This document shows, piece after piece, positions 22,862-35,179 of a stretch of 64,000 bases of DNA (the stretch's first letter is position 1; each line of letters starts with the position of its first letter). A program made the position numbers and the translations under genes. The DNA comes from Adiantum capillus-veneris. Taxonomy: Eukaryota > Streptophyta > Polypodiopsida > Polypodiales > Pteridaceae. The DNA is taken from NCBI GenBank assembly GCA_014529385.2, contig CM043962.1, positions 50,108,598 to 50,172,597 on the forward strand, in the 5' to 3' direction. The notes below the pieces were generated by a model, which ran no database searches, had not been told where the DNA came from, and saw nothing but the letters and a program-made list of their open reading frames with translations.

Positions 22862-23390
22862 ATTTCTACCTTTCTTACTATACGCACATGCAATTGTGCC
22901 GATGGCTAGCCGAATGAGCTTATCGAGAGTCTACGCACACGCTGCAGCTCCTGTTCTAGTTGTCCTCAAAAGAGCGGTCAACGTCATTTATCAAGCTATG
23001 CTGTGTCACAGCCAATACTAACTCTTCCCTCCATGGAAACGACTCTTCATTGGGGCTGTTTGCTTAGGCTTTAAGACTGATGTCGTGGTCGTGCTGGTGA
23101 GAGCCCGATAGCTGAGTGCAGGGGTGTGGTGGGCTTGTGGTGGGCTTTGTACACTTGGGTCGGAGGTAGCCACCGGTGCCCTACATGTGTGCATGATATC
23201 TCTCTCATTCCCTCTCTTCAGGGAAATAAAAGGAACCATCTCTCATGTCATTAATGCAAGGAAAGAAGTAAAGATTTGTGGAAGTGTAAAGTCTAGATCT
23301 TGTCTCCATTTCAATCTCGTTGCACTTGACAGAAGACATGGAGATATCTTTTGTGCTTCACTAAACCATTCTCCCCGATGATAGTGATTC
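22640..23390 (+). repeat. Dispersed retroelement repeat, copy B
   Basis: This is the homologue of 9,430-9,843. The (CT)n tract is at about 22,805-22,858. The segment from about 22,860 to 23,215 is absent from copy A. A reverse transcriptase remnant follows 300 bp downstream, so this repeat is likely the gag side of one gypsy element. Confidence 0.7.
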
Positions 23391-23689
23391 AATGAAGATC
23401 GTAGTACCCTACATCGGTAAGCTAAAGTTTCAACTTCAAGGAATTGCTATGCTTGATGGATCAGATGTGATTTTTAGCATGCCTTGAAATCATCAGGTAG
23501 ATTTGGCACTCTATTGAAGAATTCCAACACGAAGGCAAGAAGTATCAAATTCAAGCTTGAGTTAGTGGAGATATAATTCCCATGGTAAGTCACATGTAAG
23601 TCTCTTGTGCTATTAAGGATTGTGTTCAATCCTGCTTGCTATATGAAAAAGGATAACAAGATTTACATTGATGCATCATAGTTGTTACC

Positions 23690-24170
23690 CCTGGCTCCTC
23701 TCCTTCAAACATTGCACAATATCTTGTTAGCGGATCTCAACATGAGGAGATCGGGAAGCAACTGAAAGACTTAGTCGCAAAGAAATTAGATCAAGCAGCT
23801 CTCCATACTACTCTTGGGTCCTACTTGTGTTAAAGAAAGATGGCTCATGTAGAATGGGCATAGTATATTGTGCATTGAATAAATCATAAGAAAAAGTAGG
23901 TTTCCTATTCCAAGAATAGATGATATATTGGATAGCTTAGGTGGATCCAAAATCTATTGAAACGTCTGGACGAGAGGTGTTATGCATTTCCCTAGAGGGG
24001 ACATTTCCTTATATTGCCTTGTGGCACTTTTTAGTGGTGGTATGCCGTTTTTCCCTTGTGTTCTCCCCTAGTTTCCTATTTGGAGACATGAGACATATTA
24101 GAGGTAACCACTTGGATTTGCATAGGAGAGTTAGCTACTCTAACATGTCTTAGGATATATAGTAGATGTT
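23690..24170 (+). pseudogene. Ty3/gypsy reverse transcriptase remnant
   Basis: Across several frames the translation reads LKDLVAKKLDQAA, then a SxYSS(P)W(V)LL(V)KK(D)GS-like stretch, then FPIPRIDDILDSLGGSKI, the conserved gypsy RT palm entry (RFPIPRIDDLLDxLxGAxxFSKIDL). Stops and frame changes interrupt it, and the YxDD block is missing. It is in the same orientation as copy B of the dispersed repeat and probably belongs to that element. Confidence 0.6.
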
Positions 24171-24184
24171 TTCTGACTTGGATT

Positions 24185-25005
24185 TGGTGTTGTTTTGAAA
24201 CCGGTTTCGTATACGTTTCGTATACGTTCGAACGCAACTCATGAAACATTTCGAAACGTTTCTGACATATGAAATCGGTTTCTTATCATGCTTACCAAAA
24301 GTTTGTGTAATTGATGTTTGTCATAACATTGAAAGTCATGCTCTACGGGTTCTGTACGATTTTATTGCAAAAAACTCCACGCTCATTTAGCTTATGTACT
24401 CCTATGCATTGTCTTTGTGGATTCGACTCTTACCTCTATGTGGTGGTTTTTGGAGACATTGGCCTGGTAATATGGGTGTTTGCTTCAACTTTGAAAGTGT
24501 AGTTGTAAGTTGTCGCATGCATCATACTCATTTTACTTATTTATGTGTATATTTATTGGTTATTGAACCCTTTTTACAAGAATTCCAAATTGGGATACTA
24601 CATATTCTTACATATGTGAATTTTTTTCCTCTCTTGTTTTGAATGTTTCAAATTCTTTTTGAAACCCATTTCACACCTATGATTGCGTGAGGTAGCAGCC
24701 TTCTGACGAGGTCACAGGTGCAAAGACGTTTGAATAATGATGCATCTGACGTTTAATGTCTTAGGGGCAGTTTCTTTTTATTTATACAAAGATTCTTAAG
24801 AGCGTTGCAGTTGTTAAGCTAAGGACAACAGTTATAATGCTCTATGTGGTGGCTTCAAAAGCTCTAGATGTTAAAACATGGATGTCGTCAGGTGTAGATC
24901 AGATTCCTGTGAGGCCAATGTCCATTGCTCACACTCAACAGAAGGAATTAAGCAAGAAGTTTTTGTGCTCTATGCAGGCTGAGTGTTTAACTCAAGCTGG
25001 AGCAA
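24185..25005 (+). other. Upstream region of the BEL1-like gene
   Basis: This spans from the gypsy remnant to the BELL start codon. GTTTCGTATACG is repeated at 24,206-24,230 with nearby GAAACGTTTC palindromes, perhaps from an old MITE. A possible AG acceptor (CTCTATGCAG) 37 bp before the ATG would fit a 5' UTR intron, common in BELL genes. An in-frame TAA precedes the ATG at 25,006. No TATA box could be assigned with confidence. Confidence 0.4.
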
Positions 25006-28000
25006 ATGGTGTCATCTGAAACGTACCAGTTTGTTTCTGAGGATGGGCCAAATGGAGCTCAAGTCAAAAACATAGATAGGGGTTATCTGAGTCTTCCAAT
25101 TGTGCCCTCAACCAAGACAGCAAGTTGGGAAAACTTAAACGAACTCGAGCTTTTGAATTCAGCTGGTGGAGCTTTACAAGGAGCACAGTTGCCTTCAAGT
25201 GCTCGAATGTCATTTTCAAACGGTCTAGGTGGTCTTTCTGTTAGTCATATGGATGGCAGGGAGGGCCAAATGAGAGCCTATTTTTCAGGTTCCCAAGGAG
25301 AAGCTATCCAAACTCTACACCTTATGAATTCTCCATATTCAGGATATGCGGACACTGCGTCACACGCAGGTAATATGGTTCTTGTTCATCCCTCTGTCAC
25401 TGCTGTCGGGCACGATAATTCTTTGGGTCACCCTAGCCAGCTTCAGCAGCATTACTTTGGGTTTTCATCGTCTTCTTCATTTACACAGAGCTCTATGTCC
25501 CCAATCAGCAGTGTGTTTGACGCACCTGCAGTGCCTCAATCAAACTCGCAGCAGACAAGTCTGTTTTCAAACGGATTCAGAAGCCACACATGGGCCCCGG
25601 GAAGTGAACTCTCATTTCTTCCAGTGAATGGTACTGCACAACTAACGCAGCCATTGGCTGCCCGGCTGGCATGCATGGAGCCAGGACAGCAGCAGCCAAG
25701 CTCACATTTAAGTCAGCTGGTGTCCAGGCCGCATCAGGTAGTACATGAGGAGCATGTGTCTATGCTTCAACATGGAATAGCCTTAGGGCTAACTACGGAT
25801 AATCCTCAGGCGTCCCCAGTGTGTAATCAAGGTCTGTCATTGTCTCTCTCAGCACAGCACAACCCTTTGCAGCTGCAGTGCTTTGGAATGCAGCCTGGCA
25901 CAGCAGTATTGAGCCATTGTCAAGGTTTACTTCAAGAGACCTCTGAAGATGGAAGCAGGGATGATGCATACTCACACAGATGGATAGGAAATTCAGAACA
26001 GCTCAAAGCATCTTCTCACAGTAATCAAAGCAGTAGGCAGCTCCCGCTCCAGGAAACTGTCCAGGCTGGTCCTGGTTTTCGAGGTTATCTGACGGGCTCA
26101 AAGTACTGACGAGCAGCACAATTTCTCTTGGAAGAAGTGGTTAGTCTCGGTTGTGGTCTAAAGAACAGCTCTTCTAAGCATACAAAATTGCAGTCCTGGA
26201 TAGGAGGTGGCATGTTGTTAGATAGCTCCTCATCAAAAGATGAAAATGCAGCCAGTAATACTCTGACCGATTCTAAAGAGAGAGTGGCATGTGTTGTCTC
26301 AGCGACACAAAAGATCCCGACCTCTTCCGGCTCTGAACAGAACTTGGCCATCACAGAACGGAATCTGCAGGAAAATCAAGAGCTGCAATTGAAGAAGGCC
26401 AAGCCGGTAGCAATGCTTGATGAGGTATTTCTTGAAGTCCTACTCAATTCTCTCAGTTCTCTATCATTCTAATCTGCTAAATGAGAGCATTTTCCGTGTT
26501 TTTCTAACATCCCACAGACTTTCAACAGTTTGCTGATGCATTATTTGTGCCTCTGACAAGGAGTCGGTTCTCATTGAGCTCACTTCCGTTTTCTGAAACT
26601 ATGCTATTGGCCCTTTGGCAGGTTGACAGGAGGTACAAACTATATTTTAGCCAAATGGAAGCAGTTGTTAACACTTTCGAGTCTGCAGCAGGTCTTGGTG
26701 CAGCAAAGACTTACACTGCCTTAGCCCTTCAGACAATCTCAAAACATTTTCGTGGTTTGAGGGATGCAATAGGAAGTCAGATTCGAGCAGCTAGCAGAGC
26801 GTTAGGGGAAGAGGATTCCTCATCATTAGGGCTAGGTAGACTGCGTTATGTGGACCAACAGCTACGCCAGCAACGAGCGTTGCAGCAGTTCGGGATGACG
26901 CAGCAACATGCGTGGCGACCTCAAAGGGGTCTGCCCGAGCGATCCGTTTCAGTCCTAAGAGCGTGGTTGTTTGAACACTTTCTTCATCCGTAAGTTCTGA
27001 TCTAGGTCTCTTAATAATTTAGAGAGGTGCTTGTTTGAGAAAGTGGAATAACTTTTGAATGCTGTCTCAGCTATCCGAAGGATGCAGACAAGCATATGCT
27101 GGCTAGGCAGACGGGTCTTAGTCGGAATCAGGTAGGCTTGATGAGCTTGGTTATATATGTTATGGCAAAGGGTTATGAGCTTAAGCTGTAGAGTGCAAGT
27201 TTCAATGGCAATCCACAGAATTGTTCTAATTTTGCATATGCAGCAAGTGTGGCCTTTTTTATCTTTTTGGATGATATGTTGATGTATTGATCGGCAGGTG
27301 TCAAACTGGTTCATCAATGCACGGGTAAGGCTTTGGAGCCCATGGTGGAAGAAATGTATCTTGAAGAACTTAAGGAGGCTGAAATGGATAGGACTTCAGC
27401 AGAGACATCGGCAGATCAGAAGTGTAATACAGAGACTAGCGATAATCACAGAAGCGGTATAAGCTGTATGGACGATCAAGCAGGGGTAGGCGTCCCAGAC
27501 AGCAGCAACACACATGGGCGGGAAGAAGTGGGCAGCAAGGATTTTGGTGTAATGCAGTCAGACAAGCAGGTGGTTCCTAATTATCAGTCAATGAGTCCAA
27601 ATGGCCTGCAAGAGGCATCGGGGTTGGATGCTGGGGAAGCTCACTTACTGCAGGGAATACTGAAAGGAGGTGTTTTAAATTCTTACGAGCAAGGATTTAA
27701 GCCCGAGGATTGCAGAACACAGGAGGAAGTTGACGGCCACAACAGGCATAGTTTTAGAGCTAGGGGATTGGATCAGCATACATATGGGGGCTACCATGAT
27801 GAAGGGGACGGGTTCTCGGCTTTATCTGCAGGATACAATGGTGTTAATTCATTGACACTTGGCTTGCAGCATTCTGATAGCGTCTCGCTTGCAAGTGCAC
27901 AACAGCAGTTTTATCTCCAACAGCAAAATCAGCTCCAAAATCAAGGGGTTACTGGTAGCCTTTTTTCTCAGCTTGCAATGACAGGTAGTAGGCGGAGGCT

Positions 28001-28112
28001 TGATGAGGTTGAGGAGTATTATTCTTGCCTTGATAGTTCAAAGAACTATGAGGCCCTTGGAGAGATCCAAACTCGAAAGCGTTTTGCATCTAACATGTTT
28101 AATCAAGGCTGA
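25006..28112 (+). CDS. BEL1-like (BELL/TALE) homeodomain transcription factor with an in-frame TGA
   Basis: Four exons fit GT-AG splicing: 25,006-26,424; 26,622-26,989; 27,071-27,131; 27,298-28,112. Exon 1 encodes a Ser/Gln/His-rich N-terminus, then the SKY box ([10 protein letters not shown]) and the start of the POX/BELL domain. Exon 2 continues it ([20 protein letters not shown]). Exons 2-4 encode the TALE homeodomain, with [20 protein letters not shown] and [18 protein letters not shown], the usual BELL recognition helix. BELL proteins pair with KNOX proteins to control meristem and phase identity in the nucleus. The 61-bp exon 3 inside the homeobox is usual for BELL genes. A TGA at 26,107-26,109 replaces the residue after SKY, although the frame stays open and conserved on both sides. 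As written only 367 residues would be made, without POX or homeodomain. It is a recent pseudogene, a sequence error, or a readthrough case. Confidence 0.88.
26107..26109 (+). other. In-frame stop codon in the SKY box
   Basis: The codons read [18 protein letters not shown] where the family usually has a Leu after SKY. One base change from TTA would create it. The following base is C, a context that weakens UGA termination in eukaryotes. Confidence 0.9.
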
Positions 28113-28490
28113 GGGATTGACGTTAAAATTGCTGATCCTAGCGCAATTCATCCTCAATTTCTCGATTTATCACCATAATCTGTAATCTAAAGCACCAAAA
28201 GATCCTTCTTCGCTTGTACATGTCAGAATGCCTGTTGTTATTGCCTCTAGAAAGCACCAATACACCACCCAGATTTGAATTACCGTTTTGCGGTCATAAA
28301 CTTGATAAATGTGATCGAAAACAGGTGTGTTTAGTGGTTTGAGTAATTACAGGTAATGAATAGGCATCATCAGCTATTCATTATCAACTTGAGGAAAGAA
28401 GAGCTCTAATCAACCTCAAATATTGAAGTGAGCATAGCAATGGCAGCTTTTGGGTGGTCAAGTCTGCTGTCTTACTTTGGTGTGCATGGT
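28113..28490 (+). other. 3' flank of the BEL1-like gene
   Basis: This short stretch lies between the BELL stop and the CACTA-type element. It probably holds the start of the 3' UTR. No clear AATAAA was found. The rest of the original downstream DNA resumes after 43,549. Confidence 0.5.
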
Positions 28491-28493
28491 ACG
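28491..28493. other. Target site duplication ACG (left)
   Basis: The three bases ACG precede the left terminal repeat and recur at 43,547-43,549 after the right one. A 3-bp duplication is the mark of CACTA/EnSpm-type transposons. Confidence 0.85.
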
Positions 28494-28527
28494 CACAAGG
28501 AGCTTTTGACATGTTACCATGTAGAAA
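28494..28527. repeat. Left terminal inverted repeat of the CACTA-type element
   Basis: 34 bp starting CACAAGGAGC and ending GTAGAAA. One base (G at position 28 of the repeat) differs from the right copy. Confidence 0.93.
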
Positions 28528-28599
28528 TTAGTTTTGGGTTCCATGTACTTCCTAGATCTAAGTAGGAAGTAAGGAGCTTTTTGCTAGATTGAACTAGAG

Positions 28600-28900
28600 A
28601 ATTCTTAAGTTCCTATATGATAGGTCTATAATTGCTGGATGGAACTAGCAGCTTTCAAGTAGCTCTAGATTTCCTATATAGTACTAAGTGGAGTTGCTAC
28701 ATAGAAGTAGTAAATCTTTGGACTAATGCAATTACTATATAGCAACTATGTGTAATTGCTAGTTGGAAGTAGTAAATCCCAATTCCACACAATTACTATA
28801 TAGTAACTATGTTGACTTGCTAGTTAGAAGTAGCAAATCCTAAATTCAATGCAATTACTATATAGTAATTATGTAGTCACTAGTTACAAGTAACAAATTC
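28600..28900. repeat. 5' subterminal repeat array
   Basis: Three to four copies of a roughly 60-bp unit, with cores AATTACTATATAGTAACTAT and GCTAGTTGGAAGTAG. The first core is a near-palindrome (TTACTATATAGTAA). Such subterminal arrays are the transposase binding sites in known CACTA elements; that role is inferred here. Confidence 0.8.
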
Positions 28901-28959
28901 TAGGTCCAACCCATATATATACTTACTAAGCATGCCTTTCCACATCGCAATATAGTGAT

Positions 28960-30985
28960 TATTTTATACTAAGCACTAATCATATTACGTATTTTTTTAA
29001 TATATGTATGTACTATGGTACTTATACTATGTTTTATTAAGTTATTTTTTGATGTTTTTATTTTTTCTTGTATTTCATTTTTGCAAAGAACCTAAGTTTG
29101 GGCACTTGTCTATATCATTTTCTCATATCTTAGAGTTGCTTTTGTTTTTTTTAGAAGGTATATTGTATGGTGAGATTTTCCCAAGGAAAGTTGTGCAAGA
29201 CCTATTTAATGTGTCTACTTCAAAGGAGAGATTGTGGCGCCATCTCTTACTTTTTTATGGTCTGATTATGAAAATACTTATTAGTGTAGCTTAGAGGTGA
29301 TACAAGTACTGTAAATGGTGCTACACTCCCTGAAACTCATTGCATATATATCTAGTTCAACGGGAGAATCATGTGTTCCCTACTACAAGAGGCAATAGAT
29401 TAAAAACTTTAAATGTCAAATGTCCATATTAAGGCTTATAAATTCCATCTCTACTTGATGCTTGGTGAAGTTTTGAGATATTGTGTTAATTTTGGCATTA
29501 GGTCTCCCCAATCTCGAAAAAATATAAAGCAAATAAGTGGTCAAGAGAGAGCATGTATCGAGTATATCCAATGTGTTTCCACATGAAGCGTCTCATGAGG
29601 GTAGTTTAGAATTTCTCAAGTACGGAAATGGTGGCTAAGCTTCCTCTAAAGTTTGGTGCATTTTTTACTTAGTTTATTTTGGAGTTTGGTCATAAGACAG
29701 TGTAGAGTGTACCATAGGAGGACTTATCACAAGTGGATTGGGATAAAGTGACTCAAAGAGGGCGCCTTTAATTTTTTGGAAGATGTTTCAAGTAGGGAGT
29801 AAGGGTTGGAGTGCATGTTGTGCTATATATCGTATCTCTATATATAGCCCCTTGCTCCCCTCTATATAAACTCATCTCGTGTGACCACTTAACACACCTT
29901 TAGAGTTTGCAAATGTGGTGCCGTCCCTCTCTCCTCTATTTTTTTGGATCATGATTCGTCCTCGACTAATAATTTCGCCCTGCATATGTTCATCATATCA
30001 TCTTTTCGCATAATGGCACTTCCCTAATTTGAAGATGCAAGTCAAGATGTTGAATCTACTAAGAGGTCCTCTCTTTGCATCCGAGAAAAACAACCTAGAT
30101 CTTCTTTGTCCTTCGCCACTTGGACATATTATGTAATCAATTTTGAATAGGAAGGTAGCTAAGCACTTTTCGTGCTTTTGCAAATACCATACTATTGTCA
30201 TATGTTTCAACAGAAGATTGCCAAGCGTATCGTTTTTTTTGGATCATCCTCGACTAATAATTTCACATTGTATATATTCACCATATGAGCTTTTTGCATA
30301 ATGCCACTGCCCTTGAATATGCAAGCCAAGATGCCTGAATCTGATGAGACACCCTCGCTTTGTATCTAACAAAAACTACCAAAAGCTTCATTGTCTATGT
30401 TGGACATGTCCTTCTTAGAAGGGCATCGCACTAGGCATACATATTGACCAATAAGTGCTTGAAATATACATCTTTCTCAACCAATTAACAACTTTTTGGA
30501 ATCTCAAAAGTAAACAACATTTGCATACATGGCAAGAGATGACCTTTGGGATTGGAATTTCATCAACAACCTGTTGTGCTCTCAAAGGTAACCATAGTCC
30601 AAGAGACAACAATTGAGACACTTTCAAACATATGAACAATCCAAGAGATGCCCTTTAAGGCATAACACACATCAAGAACTTGGTGTGTTGATTCTTCATC
30701 TCACCATGTATAATTTGGCTATGTCAACCTCTTACATAGTGTATATGCGTTCAAAATGTTGCCAAGAGATGACATCTCGAATCAAGATGTAGTACACGAG
30801 GATGGCAAATGAAACTAAAATCTAATTATGAGCAACTTTTGTGCTTTGATAAGTCAATGTAACATTTAATTGTCTAATAACTTGTGTGTAGCGGAAAATA
30901 GCATGAACGTAGTGAGCATTTCATTAGAATAGCTTCCTAATGAGAATAACAAGAGTGCTTGAGTGGAGAGAACAACAAAAAGTAT
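28960..30985. other. CACTA-type element interior, no supported gene
   Basis: AT-rich filler with short open frames (such as 29,004-29,294) lacking motifs. Two phrases are repeated near 29,940-30,020 and 30,230-30,310 (TTTTTTGGATCAT, CTCGACTAATAATTTC, TTTCGCATAATGGCACT), showing an internal direct duplication of about 300 bp. Confidence 0.5.
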
Positions 30986-30989
30986 AACA

Positions 30990-32405
30990 CCTAGTTAGAT
31001 AGCATGCACAATACTTCAAAAGAGAGAGAAATTAAGCAATTGACAACAGTTGAGGACCGGATTTGCATGGAGCCGGTCCTCCCTCCAAAAGGCTTTGTAT
31101 TATGGTTTCTCCCATCAAGAGAGACATTTTACAATACAATTCTTTGTGTTCCTTCAATACTAGCTAGTGCAATGAAGATGGAAACTTCATGCACTAAGAA
31201 AAACACTTTTCAAACACAACATCAATTGCCTCACAGTCTCATACCCAAGACCTCACACACCTTCAAAGATGGTGAGAGCTAGCGGGGTATGAGAGTAGAT
31301 TGAGAGGAAGAAGGAGTATTCTTACGAGAAAGATGTACATCTCCTCACATAATCACTCATATTAGCATAGCTTAGCTTATTAATTAGCATGGTAGAGGAG
31401 ATAAGCATGCATTGAAGCTTGGCACTTGGTTGGATTTGCATCACAAAGCCAAGAGTTGTTGGTTTAGGCCTCCCTTCTCACAAGCTTAGAAGGAGAGAGA
31501 GCCTTCTTTGCTTCACACGTGAGATTGTGTGAGTGTGTGTGTGATAATGACTTCCAAAAATCAGTCCCCTCTCTCTCTTGATTGACCCCTCTTGCTATTT
31601 GCTCATTCTTCCACCTCATTGGACCTCCCAGGCCTAGCCAATGAAAATTAAGCAGCATAAGTGATAGTCTTATGACATGTGTTCCCCTTTCCCCTTTTGT
31701 GAGAGCTTTAGGTAATTACTTAATTCAACTAAACTCTCATTGGACCCCTTTGTCTCCTGGAATCAAGCAAGCCATTGGGATGTTGAATGCTCATTGGACC
31801 CCTTGGGAGACTGTCCAATAGTCTTCTAGACAGCTTAATTGTTATTGGTTCTTTTAATTAGCGTTTTTAAATTAATTAAACTAGATTTACTCTAGTTTAA
31901 TTCTCATTGGTCCACCTCCAAGGCCATCCAATAGAAACTGAGTACACCTTGTGGACATCTGGGCTAGGGAGCTGACATGTGTCCCTCATTCCCTTTGTGT
32001 AAAGAGAGCTTGTGTGTATGTGTGTGACAGTTTCTCTCTCATCTCCTACTTATAGGGCTCGCCCCCCTCCTATGTAGGGATGGTTGAAGACTTTTGGGAC
32101 ACACACAAAGCATCCAATTTCCCTAGGCTTTTGACCTTCGAACATAACCTTTGAATTTTGGAACCTTAGCATTTTGGAAGTCTTAATGGGTTGAACCTTA
32201 GGGTCTTTTAAGCCCATTGGTGTACATTGCTCCTTTGCAGACGGTCCCTCCTTTTGGATCCCTATTTACCCTCCTTTGGATCCCTATCGTGGCCGGTCTG
32301 CTAGCTTAACCAATATTCTAGCTTTTTCTCCCTTCGCACTTCCCCATATTAAATGATCAGTTTAACATGAGAAAATCATTTAGGAGAATTAGATATTGAT
32401 TATTA
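30990..32405 (+). repeat. Dispersed 1.4-kb repeat, copy 1 (nested in the CACTA-type element)
   Basis: It is homologous to 46,215-47,662 in the same orientation. Shared blocks include GACAACAGTTGAGGACCGGA, GAGCCGGTCC, CCCAAGACCTCA, CCAAGAG(T)GTTGGT and TTTAAYATGAGAAAATCATT. Several CATTGGACC...CCAAT units occur within it. No reverse transcriptase, integrase or transposase is seen. The ends are fuzzy, so the class is unknown; a non-autonomous LTR unit is possible. Confidence 0.75.
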
Positions 32406-33159
32406 TGACAATAAACATCATTTAATTGGGTACAAATTCACCAATGATGGTCAAGTATGTGTCCTACTCTGGCAAGCAGCTGTCACTTTGCATACATATT
32501 GGCCCCGAGGATGCTCAATATGTGTCGTGCTTCAGTAACCCACTAATTTTATTAGTGTATCCTACTAACTTTGTACAAATCCTTCTTCTTAGTAGAGGAT
32601 TTTAGTGATATACTGGAATAGACTTTCAAGACCTCATCATTTTATTCCCCTCCATGTTTGGGTTGTCTAGCAAATATTATCGGACATCAATCGTGGACCA
32701 AAAGCTTGCTAGCATTTTTTGAGTCCAAGGTATTAAGAAAAGGGTTAACGTATGGTGTCACATCTCTGGTTTAGTCAGCATTCCAATCAACATATAGTAA
32801 TTAGCATATGTGACCATGTAACAACATAATTTCCCCTTTTGGTCAAATCTTGTAATCAAATATTCCAAGAGACCACATCCAACATTGGAAGAGACCACAA
32901 CTGAGATTGCTTGTTAAGATTAGCTTGTATCCCATTGCCTTGCTACATTTATTTACATAAATGACAGACACTATACACCTTCCTTCTAGCCCCTTCAGAG
33001 GCTATCCTACAATGCATCTTGTCCAAAAGACGACATTCTAGATAGAAAACTTGTGAGCAAATCCTATGATTTCAATAGGGTCCTCATCTCCTCATATGTG
33101 AACATGGAAGGGAGGCTATAGTGCAATTGGTCGGCAGTGATGGGTTGATAGCAAAAAGC

Positions 33160-33190
<31 letters not shown>

Positions 33191-34440
33191 AATGATTTTA
33201 ATATCCAAGGAGGACGTTGGGTCCAATGGCACTCAATATGATAATTTTGGGCCAATTGAACGTGATAAGTTGGACATAGTGTGAGAAGCTGCAATGTGAG
33301 GCAATTGACATACATCACTACATCCAATTAGAGGCAATTGTGAGCAAGAAAAGAAATCCATAATTCGAGATTCTAAGGAAAGGTTTGTTTATTGAGCATT
33401 GCCATAGTGGATATGTATGCTTAATTTCATGCTCTTTGATTGGGGACAAGGTTCTAGGGAGGCTTCCTAAATGTATACATAATTACGTCACATTTGTCAT
33501 TGTCCGATATATTGTGAGATACGAGGACGCTTTCCTGTCTACTCAGAGAGGGAATTGGAGCGTTGGCTAGAGTTATGAGATAGCAAGATCAAAGATACCT
33601 CGGGTTGTTTTTGCTAGACTCATAGACTTTGGGAGAGTCGCTTGAGGAGACCAGACAGAGGGAGACATTCACAGAAGGAGATCACTCACTTCTTTAGAGC
33701 AAGGACTCAATAGCCAGATGAGCATGCCTCATGGAGGCTCCATTAGAGGATCAATACTATTTTAGCACGTTATGGGGGACACCTAGTACGACTATTTACA
33801 GAGGATGAGATTCATGAAGCTCTTCAATGACCGATGCAAAACTTCCTCCTTGGACAACGCCCGAAGTCGGGCATCCTCGGACATTGACGAGCATGATGAT
33901 GATTTTAGTGTGATAATTTTAGTCTTTCACTTTCCTTCATTTTATTTTTGTACCCAAACATTTGATTCAAGCCTAATTTTTGAAGGCTTCGATGCCCTTC
34001 GGAGGCACTTTTGCTCTTCAGTGAAGGGAAAACATATTTTTACCCTTCGAAAGAAGAATAGAATATTGAAAAATCTTTGAGTAGCCCTTCTAATTTTTGC
34101 GTAAATAATGATTAATGAAGAATAACTAAAAGTTTAACTACGACGATTTTCCAAAGTTTACACAAGGGACATAAGTGATTTAGATCCCTATATAACTGCC
34201 AACAGTATATACACTCCTTAACATGTGTATGCAAGTATGATAATCCATAAAAACAATGAGTGAGAACCTTAATGCCATACGCGACAGATAAATACCCATA
34301 GAAACTATGGCACACTAGTAAGCAAGTTGCAACCTAGTTATTTTTTTTACGTGGATTTTCTAAGAGGTGTTCTCAAAGGTTAATGTCATAGGTCGTTTAA
34401 TATGACATTTCATTTCATTTCATTTCACTTAACTCTCTAT
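32406..34440. other. CACTA-type element interior, no supported gene
   Basis: No protein motif is recognisable. An (AT)n tract lies at 33,163-33,182. Short frames at 33,385-33,570 and 33,805-34,080 have no family resemblance. Confidence 0.45.
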
Positions 34441-35090
34441 CCTATCTCTAGCTGTAGGCGAAAAATTATGCCTTGCTAAACTCAGCCATGGCGCATGCCC
34501 ATTGACGAGCTCGCCCTCTCGCCATGGCGCCCATCGAGCTCGCCCTCTAGCCTACTGAATATCGCATTCATTCCCCTGCTCTACTGCTGCGCGCTGTGCT
34601 CTAGCCCGCTGCGCTCTGGCCCGCTGCTGGTAATCATGTAGCCACCTTCGAGCTCTCACCCCTTCATCCCCATCTCGGCACACTCCTGCGGTGGAGCTTT
34701 GTGTGTCTTGACGTACGTCGTCTTGACTGGCGCCGCTGAAGCTAGGGTATTGATTAAGCTCGGCCTGTTCCAGTACTGCGCCGCTGCCACTGTCGCTTCA
34801 GCTGCCACGTCGACCTGGCCAGCGCTATTATAAGCAGGTGATAGCTTGAATAATATATAAGAACAACAAATTAAGGGGTGACTCTTGCAATACTCTCGAA
34901 TAATATAACTGAGCTAGGCTTTCTCTTCTTCTGTGTGACAGACGTTAATGCAAGAAAGTAGTCGCGGAAAGAGCCGGGGTCCCCCGTTCCTTAGCGACGA
35001 CATCAGTTTGAGACATTGATCTCTCGAACCTCCTCTTCAAGGATTTTCGAGCAGTGCCTACACTGGTCTAATATATTCGATTATCAACAA
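34441..35090. other. GC-richer segment inside the CACTA-type element, LTR- or promoter-like
   Basis: Base composition changes sharply here. GAGCTCGCCCTCT occurs twice with CCATGGCGC beside each copy. A TATATAAG string lies at about 34,854, followed by AG-rich and splice-like sequence. It may be a captured host promoter/5' UTR or an old LTR fragment. No coding motif is seen. Confidence 0.3.
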
Positions 35091-35179
35091 GTAAAGCTTT
35101 TCATTTCAAAGCATTTCATTTCAAGGCATTTCATTTCAAAGTTTTTTTTTTCTAGAAAAAGATCCTTCTATTAGTCACT

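Noticed and set aside
24837-25019. 60-aa frame just before the BELL start
   Set aside because: It is in another frame and overlaps the BELL start codon; it could be a short upstream ORF, but nothing supports translation.
25346-25627. 93-aa plus-strand frame inside BELL exon 1
   Set aside because: It overlaps the BELL frame, which has the recognised domain; it is a shadow. Minus-strand frames at 25,793-25,975 and 26,085-26,354 are shadows as well.
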